From NCBI GenBank assembly GCA_017551625.1, contig JAFZLF010000008.1, positions 1 to 64,000 on the forward strand: 64,000 nucleotides of DNA, read 5' to 3'. Source of the stretch: Clostridiales bacterium. Its GTDB lineage: Bacteria; Bacillota; Clostridia; Saccharofermentanales; Saccharofermentanaceae. Positions 59,539 to 64,000 of this stretch are shown here, piece after piece (the stretch's first letter is position 1; every line of letters starts with the position of its first letter). A program made the translations under genes and the position numbers. Under the pieces are notes generated by a model, which saw only the letters and a list, made by a program, of their open reading frames with translations, ran no database searches and was not told where the DNA came from.

Positions 59539-60768
59539 ATGGAAACCAGAAGAGTCGTGATAACAGGTATGGGCGCGGTCACCCCGCTCGGCAACAGCGT
59601 GCCCGAATTCTGGGAAGGCCTCAAAGAAGGCCGTAACGGCATCGCCCCCATCACGAAGATCAACGTTTCCGACTCCCCCGTTAAGCTCGCCGGCGAAGTC
59701 CGCGGTTTCGATCCGCGGGATCACATGGATTTCAAATCCAGTAAGAGGATGGAGCTCTTCTCGCAGTATGCGGTCGCCGCGACACGCGAAGCGCTCACGG
59801 CATCCGGACTGGACCTCACCCGTGAAGACCCGTTCCGTATGGGCGTCATCGTCGGCTGCGGCGTCGGCGCCATGCAGAAGCACGAGCAGGAGATCCCGAA
59901 GTTCCTGAGCGGCGCGCGTGTCGACCCTCTTTACATCCCGCTCGTCATCACGAACATGGCCTCCGCGAATATCGCGATCCAGTTCGGTCTGAAAGGCAAG
60001 AACATGGATATCTCCACGGCCTGTGCCACCGGCAGCCACTGCATCGGCGAGGCCTATAACGCGATCCGTCTCGATGAAGCAGACGTGATCGTCGCAGGCG
60101 GCACGGAGGCCGCCATCACCACTTCCGCGATCCAGGGTTTTTCCGCGCTAAAAGCACTGTCCACCTGTAGTGATCCGGATCTGGCATCGCGTCCTTTTGA
60201 CAAGGAGCGCGACGGTTTCGTGCTCGGCGAAGGCGCCGGCATATTAGTTCTCGAAGAATATACGCATGCCCTGAAAAGGGGTGCGAATATCCTGGCCGAA
60301 GTCGTGGGCTATGGTGTAACCAATGACGCTTACCATATTACTTCTCCATCCCCCGATGGCAGCGGAGCCGGCATGGCGATGAAGATCGCGATGCGGCAGG
60401 CAGGACTCCAACCTGCTGATATTGATTACATCAATGCCCACGGTACTTCGACCCACTTAAATGACCTCTACGAGACTCGCGCCATCAAGTTCGCGATGGG
60501 CGACTATGCCTCGCGCGTCTCGATTAACTCCACCAAATCCATGACCGGCCATCTTCTCGGCGGCGCCGGCGCGATCGAGGCGATCGTCTGTATCTGCGCG
60601 ATCTCCGACGGCTTCATCCACCTCACCCGAAACTCCGCTTTGCGCGAAGATGAGCTCGATCTCGACTACACTTTCGGCCATGGAAAAGCACGCTCTGTCC
60701 GCACCGCGATGAGTAACTCCCTCGGCTTCGGCGGCCACAACGCCACAGTGCTTTTCCAGGCGGTATAA
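59539..60768 (+). CDS. fabF: beta-ketoacyl-ACP synthase II
   Basis: A 409-residue condensing enzyme of normal length. METRRVVITGMGAVTPLG at the start, active-site Cys in DISTACATGSHCIGEAYNAI, first His in YINAHGTSTHLND and second His in STKSMTGHLLGGAGAIEA, with the C-terminal NSLGFGGHNATVLF. It elongates acyl-ACP in fatty acid synthesis. GAAGAAAGGAAAC precedes ATG 59539; the frame stays open for 118 codons upstream, but that part is not FabF-like and was excluded. No other fab genes are adjacent. AGTGCTTTT copies at 60150 and 60747. Confidence 0.93.
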   Translation: METRRVVITGMGAVTPLGNSVPEFWEGLKEGRNGIAPITKINVSDSPVKLAGEVRGFDPRDHMDFKSSKRMELFSQYAVAATREALTASGLDLTREDPFRMGVIVGCGVGAMQKHEQEIPKFLSGARVDPLYIPLVITNMASANIAIQFGLKGKNMDISTACATGSHCIGEAYNAIRLDEADVIVAGGTEAAITTSAIQGFSALKALSTCSDPDLASRPFDKERDGFVLGEGAGILVLEEYTHALKRGANILAEVVGYGVTNDAYHITSPSPDGSGAGMAMKIAMRQAGLQPADIDYINAHGTSTHLNDLYETRAIKFAMGDYASRVSINSTKSMTGHLLGGAGAIEAIVCICAISDGFIHLTRNSALREDELDLDYTFGHGKARSVRTAMSNSLGFGGHNATVLFQAV

Positions 60769-60943
60769 GCTTTTTTCGTCACGGTATAAGCATTTTTCGA
60801 GCGTCAAAAGCGTTTTTCTTTCGCGTAATTCGCATCCTGCGCCCCCCAGAACCCCTGCAACACCGTGGAAACATACTTGAAATCATCTGTTAACCGAGTA
60901 TAATTAGTTGTAGTAAGTGAAAATTTATCTTTAGGGGAAATGG

Positions 60944-62572
60944 GTGACAGAGATGTCTGGATTTTTAGATGCTTTAAAGGGTAAATCAGATGGCAGATTC
61001 GGAACTCCCGCTGTGGAGCTTTCCGCACCGGGTGGAAATCCCGGCAATCTAACGAGCGATCCGTCGGACGGAAAAGGACGTAATTTCCTGGCCGCCGATT
61101 CTGCTGCAGCGAACTACGCCAGAGAGCGCGCCGCTGCTGCGAAAGCGCAGATCGAAGCTCGTAAGGCGATGGAAGAGTCCAGAAAGAAGGACGAATCCCG
61201 TAAACCTGAGACTTCAGGAATTACTCCGATCAAGCCGATCATTGAAGAAAAGCCAGTAGAGACTCCGGCCACACCGGCGAACTCTCGTGCTGCTGCGCCG
61301 CAGGGACGCCCGGGTTCGATGGCCCGTAACACTGTTACAAACACCACTTCTACAGCGACACGCCCTGGTTCGACAACAGTATCGGCCCGTCCGGGTACGA
61401 CAACAGCTTCGACCCGTCCAGGAACTTCCGGTGCCACATCCCGTCCGGGATCTTCCAGTGTACCTTCCCGTTCCAGTTCGATCACTCCGCCGCCGCGTCC
61501 GGTAGCAAGTAATGTTCCTCCGCGTCCGGTGGCAAGACCAGCCGCTACGGAGAATGCAGATGCGGCAAAGGCTGCTGTAAATACCCGCGGTAAGACCGCC
61601 GCAACGATTGCCGCTGAGAAGGCAAAGATCGAGTTTACTCAGGCGAAGGCCCGTGAGACACGTGCCGTCCAGGAAGCAGAAGAGGCAGCAGCAAAGGCCG
61701 AGGAAGCCAGAGCTGCAGTTACGAAGGCGACCGAGATCCTCGAGGCCGCGATCAAGACAGAGACGGAAGCTTCCGATGCCGCGAAGGCCGCTGAAGATGA
61801 TTACAACAACGCCCTGCAGGCAGCTAAGGATGCACAGGCTGCTGCGAATAAGGCTGAGGAGATCGCCCGTGCCGCTGTGAAGAAGGCAAACGAGGCGATG
61901 CGTATCGCTTCCCAGAAGAAGACCGAGCAGGATGCCAGACTGACCGCCAAGAGAGCAGGCTTAAAGGCCAGAAAGACGGCAGAAGACGCGGAACAGCAGG
62001 CGAAGGCCGCTGCTTCCCATGCCGAGGAACTCGTAAGAACGACCGAGCAGAAGGCCGAGGAAGCAAAGTTCGCGACCAGACAGGCGGAAGAAGCGTACGA
62101 ACTTGCCAACAAGAAGAAGGAAGAAGAGGACGCCAGACTCCAGGCCGAGAAACTGCAGGAAGCTGCGAAGCTCGCTGCCGCGAAGGCGAGACAGAAGGCC
62201 GAGGAAGCTGCCAAGAGAGCCGAGGAAGCAATGGCTGCTGCGCGTAAGGCTGAGGAAGAAGCAAAGGCCGCCGCTCTGCAGGCCGAGGAAGAAGCGAAGA
62301 AGGCAGAAGAGCTTGCTCTTAAGAATGCACAGTATGCTGCTGAGGCTGCGGCCGCTGCAGAGTCCGCTGCAAAAGAGCCGGCGGGTAATGCGGATAATGC
62401 AGACGCAGAGAAAGCAGAGAGCGCCTCTTCCGAGGAAGCTTCTTCACCGGCTGCTACTGAAGAGTCGGCTGCGGCCACAGAAGCAGAGGTCGTTACTCTG
62501 GCCGATGCGATCGAGGCTGCCGTTTCCTCTGAAGACTCCGATGCGACTGAGGCTCCCGCTGCAAACGAGTAA
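60944..62572 (+). CDS. alanine-rich coiled-coil protein
   Basis: A 542-residue protein without signal peptide or membrane segment. The start is GTG 60944 (AGGGGA 5 bases upstream) or ATG 60953. Residues 1-60 hold MSGFLDALKGKSDGRFGTP; about 110-205 is a Pro/Arg/Ser/Thr-rich disordered region with repeated RPG(S/T)(T/S); about 210-480 is a long Ala/Glu/Lys coiled coil (AEEAKxA-type heptads); the tail is acidic (ASSEEASSPAATEESAAATE). The first 20 residues may be a binding peptide. No family recognised; a cytoskeletal or scaffold role is only suggested by composition. Confidence 0.8.
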   Translation: MTEMSGFLDALKGKSDGRFGTPAVELSAPGGNPGNLTSDPSDGKGRNFLAADSAAANYARERAAAAKAQIEARKAMEESRKKDESRKPETSGITPIKPIIEEKPVETPATPANSRAAAPQGRPGSMARNTVTNTTSTATRPGSTTVSARPGTTTASTRPGTSGATSRPGSSSVPSRSSSITPPPRPVASNVPPRPVARPAATENADAAKAAVNTRGKTAATIAAEKAKIEFTQAKARETRAVQEAEEAAAKAEEARAAVTKATEILEAAIKTETEASDAAKAAEDDYNNALQAAKDAQAAANKAEEIARAAVKKANEAMRIASQKKTEQDARLTAKRAGLKARKTAEDAEQQAKAAASHAEELVRTTEQKAEEAKFATRQAEEAYELANKKKEEEDARLQAEKLQEAAKLAAAKARQKAEEAAKRAEEAMAAARKAEEEAKAAALQAEEEAKKAEELALKNAQYAAEAAAAAESAAKEPAGNADNADAEKAESASSEEASSPAATEESAAATEAEVVTLADAIEAAVSSEDSDATEAPAANE

Positions 62573-62599
62573 GGATCCCCGCATTTTAAGAAATCAAAC

Positions 62600-62636
62600 C
62601 GGACCGTCTTTTCGGATACAGAAGGCGGTCCGTTTT
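62600..62636 (+). terminator. terminator after the coiled-coil gene
   Basis: CGGACCG and CGGTCCG arms (62600-62606, 62626-62632), with CTT/AAG extending the stem, followed by TTTTC. Confidence 0.8.
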
Positions 62637-62740
62637 CATGTGATTATTCATGTCCTTTTCCAGGTGCATTTTCATGGGCATTTTCGCGATCATTATCTTG
62701 AGCTTTTCCACGCATGCGTGGCCTGTAAAGCCTGAAAACA

Positions 62741-62787
62741 GACAGTTGCAACTGTCAGTTGACACATTTCCAAGCCGTCTTGATAGT
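62741..62787 (+). promoter_or_regulatory. promoter and operator of the XRE membrane regulator
   Basis: TTGACA (62759-62764), 17 bp, GATAGT (62782-62787). The perfect 16-bp palindrome GACAGTTGCAACTGTC (62741-62756) is followed by a third half-site, so CAGTTG-CAACTG-T-CAGTTG runs into the -35 box. This suits autorepression. The rest of the 327-bp gap has only the terminator and short TTTTCATG repeats. Confidence 0.65.
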
Positions 62788-62898
62788 GCGCAATCGGCGT
62801 TTCTGCTAAATTGGGATCATCAAGCAAGTGCACCAGGGTCTTGAGAAAAAGAACACGTGAAAACTGATATAATGAGTGAAAGAGAGGGACGAAACATG

Positions 62899-63885
62899 AT
62901 CCTTGCAGACAAAATAGTAGCAGAAAGAAAAAAGAACGGCTGGTCGCAGGAGGAGCTCGCAGATCGACTCGGCGTCTCCAGACAGTCGGTCAGCAAGTGG
63001 GAGAGCGCCCAGTCGGTCCCCGACCTGCAGCGCATCCTGGAGATGAGCAAACTCTTCCATGTGAGTACAGATTACCTTCTGAAAGACGAGGTCGAGAGCC
63101 GCCCGTCTGATCCATCTTCGGAAGAATCAGGCAAAGAACTGCGACGCGTGACGATGGAGGAAGCCAATACTTTTCTCAGAGAGAATAATGATTTCGCAGG
63201 GAAAATCTCTATCGGATGCCTGATCTGCATCCTCTGCCCTGTCCCGCTTCTGGGCGTGATGGCCATGCAGCGGCTGGGCACACTGCCGCTGGCCGAGAAT
63301 CCGGCCGGTGCGCTGGGCACGATCCTGCTTCTGGCGATGGTCGCGGTGTCACTGATCTTCTTTATCCCCGCTGCCATGGCGCATAGTAAGTGGGAATGGC
63401 TCGAGAACGAGATTTTTGATACAGAATACGGTGTGGATGGCCTGGTCAAGTCTAAATCAGAGAAGTTCCAGATCCACTTCATCCGTGCGATCACGACAGG
63501 TACCGTCCTTGTTTTTCTGGGGACGATCGCACTCTTTGTCGGTGCTTTTATCGACGAGAAGAACGAACCTCTCCTCATGGGACTGTGCTGTGTCCTCCTT
63601 GCCTGTGTCGCACTCGCGGCGTTCATGATCGTCCGCGCCGGCATCATCAAGGATGGCTACTCCAAGCTCCTGCAGGAAGGGGATTACAGTAAGGAAGAGA
63701 AAAGCAACACCATCCTGAAGACCGTCACTCCGGTATACTGGATGGTCATCACCGCGATCTACCTCGGATGGAGCTTCCTGTCAAACAGATGGGATATCTC
63801 CTGGGTCATCTGGCCGGTTGCCGGGGTTCTGTACGGAGGATTGAGCGTACTTCTCCGCGCCGTGCATAAGAACAAGCAGGGCTGA
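62899..63885 (+). CDS. XRE-family regulator with membrane domain
   Basis: A 328-residue protein. Residues 1-65 are a Cro/C1 HTH (KIVAERKKNGWSQEELADRL, GVSRQSVSKWESAQSVPDLQ, FHVSTDYLLKDE). From about 105 there are several membrane helices: ISIGCLICILCPVPLLGVMA, LLLAMVAVSLIFFIPAAMAH, VLVFLGTIALFVGAFID, LCCVLLACVALAAFMIVRAG and a last pair near the end. This layout is common in Clostridia and suggests signal reception in the membrane. GAGAGGGACG precedes ATG 62899; an upstream GTG at 62857 was rejected. Confidence 0.85.
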   Translation: MLADKIVAERKKNGWSQEELADRLGVSRQSVSKWESAQSVPDLQRILEMSKLFHVSTDYLLKDEVESRPSDPSSEESGKELRRVTMEEANTFLRENNDFAGKISIGCLICILCPVPLLGVMAMQRLGTLPLAENPAGALGTILLLAMVAVSLIFFIPAAMAHSKWEWLENEIFDTEYGVDGLVKSKSEKFQIHFIRAITTGTVLVFLGTIALFVGAFIDEKNEPLLMGLCCVLLACVALAAFMIVRAGIIKDGYSKLLQEGDYSKEEKSNTILKTVTPVYWMVITAIYLGWSFLSNRWDISWVIWPVAGVLYGGLSVLLRAVHKNKQG

Positions 63886-63908
63886 GCCATCTTAATTCAG
63901 TTTCCGAG

Positions 63909-63943
63909 AGGGGAGACGGATCTTCGGATCGCCTCCCCTTTAT
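63909..63943. terminator. bidirectional terminator at the right edge
   Basis: GGGGAG-A-CGGATC, loop TTCG, GATC-CGCCTCCCC-type arm, then TTTATG. Strong stem with a tetraloop between convergent genes. Confidence 0.85.
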
Positions 63944-64000
63944 GATTTCTCCTTCTTCTGCTCGTAGTCGGTAAGCGCCGCTTCGATCGCCTCCTGCGCG
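63940..64000 (-). CDS. C-terminal end of an unidentified protein (partial)
   Basis: On the minus strand the frame reads AQEAIEAALTDYEQKKEKS followed by TAA (63942-63940). The stop lies at the terminator, as expected for a gene end. Only 19 codons are visible, so no family can be given; the start is beyond the window. Confidence 0.45.
   Translation of the reverse strand, partial: AQEAIEAALTDYEQKKEKS

Noticed and set aside
61801..62478. 225-residue antisense frame rich in Ala and Ser
   Set aside because: It is the mirror of the GCN-rich coiled-coil gene, has no ribosome site and is a composition artefact.

Overview
The window looks like chromosomal DNA of an anaerobic Gram-positive Clostridia-type bacterium. 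Signs are GGAGG-type ribosome sites before nearly every gene, many lipobox (SPII) lipoproteins, butyrate kinase with a short Pta, nickel-pincer cofactor genes, and class I two-subunit fumarase. GC content is moderate (roughly half). No rRNA, tRNA, CRISPR array, transposase gene or phage gene was recognised.

Layout. 1-2.3 kb: two small secreted proteins, a coiled-coil membrane protein and a membrane-anchored XRE regulator; three of these four genes lie between two related hairpin repeats. 2.4-4 kb: a HipB/HipA toxin-antitoxin pair with three operator-like palindromes. 4.1-6.9 kb: butyrate kinase, phosphate acetyltransferase and a YfcE-like phosphoesterase. 7-13.8 kb: a large GLUG-type lipoprotein, then a radical SAM/SPASM enzyme overlapping a DUF2207-like membrane protein whose tail carries seven Cys-Ala repeats, with a divergent zinc-ribbon membrane protein. 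14-20.3 kb: two small membrane proteins, larB-larC, fumarase beta/alpha and an S37-type peptidase lipoprotein.

20.5-58 kb is an accessory region dominated by ten paralogous lipoproteins of about 725-836 residues. Each has a lipobox, an N-terminal beta-propeller-like half and a C-terminal extracellular solute-binding (family 1) half. No sugar ABC permease or matching ATPase is present. They fall in three minus-strand blocks (28.1 to 20.5 kb, 46.3 to 36.6 kb, 57.9 to 48.1 kb). The first gene of each block is preceded by the same TGACG-N4-YGTCA palindrome, placed similarly relative to a -10-like box, so the blocks look like one regulon. Between the blocks sit an amidase, a queuosine-precursor-type transporter, small lipoproteins, a GNAT-like protein with a small partner, a TetR-ABC exporter operon, and an AAA-ATPase/nuclease gene flanked by direct hairpin repeats.

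58-64 kb: a repeat-rich intergenic stretch with three 39-bp palindromes, a TetR regulator, fabF, an alanine-rich coiled-coil protein, an XRE regulator with membrane segments, and the end of one more gene.

A 9-mer, AGTGCTTTT, occurs 19 times on the two strands, in several reading frames and between genes. Chance would give about 0.5. This suggests a DNA-level signal of unknown role. The best candidates for something undescribed are the radical SAM/(Cys-Ala)7 locus, the lipoprotein regulon without a transporter, and this 9-mer.
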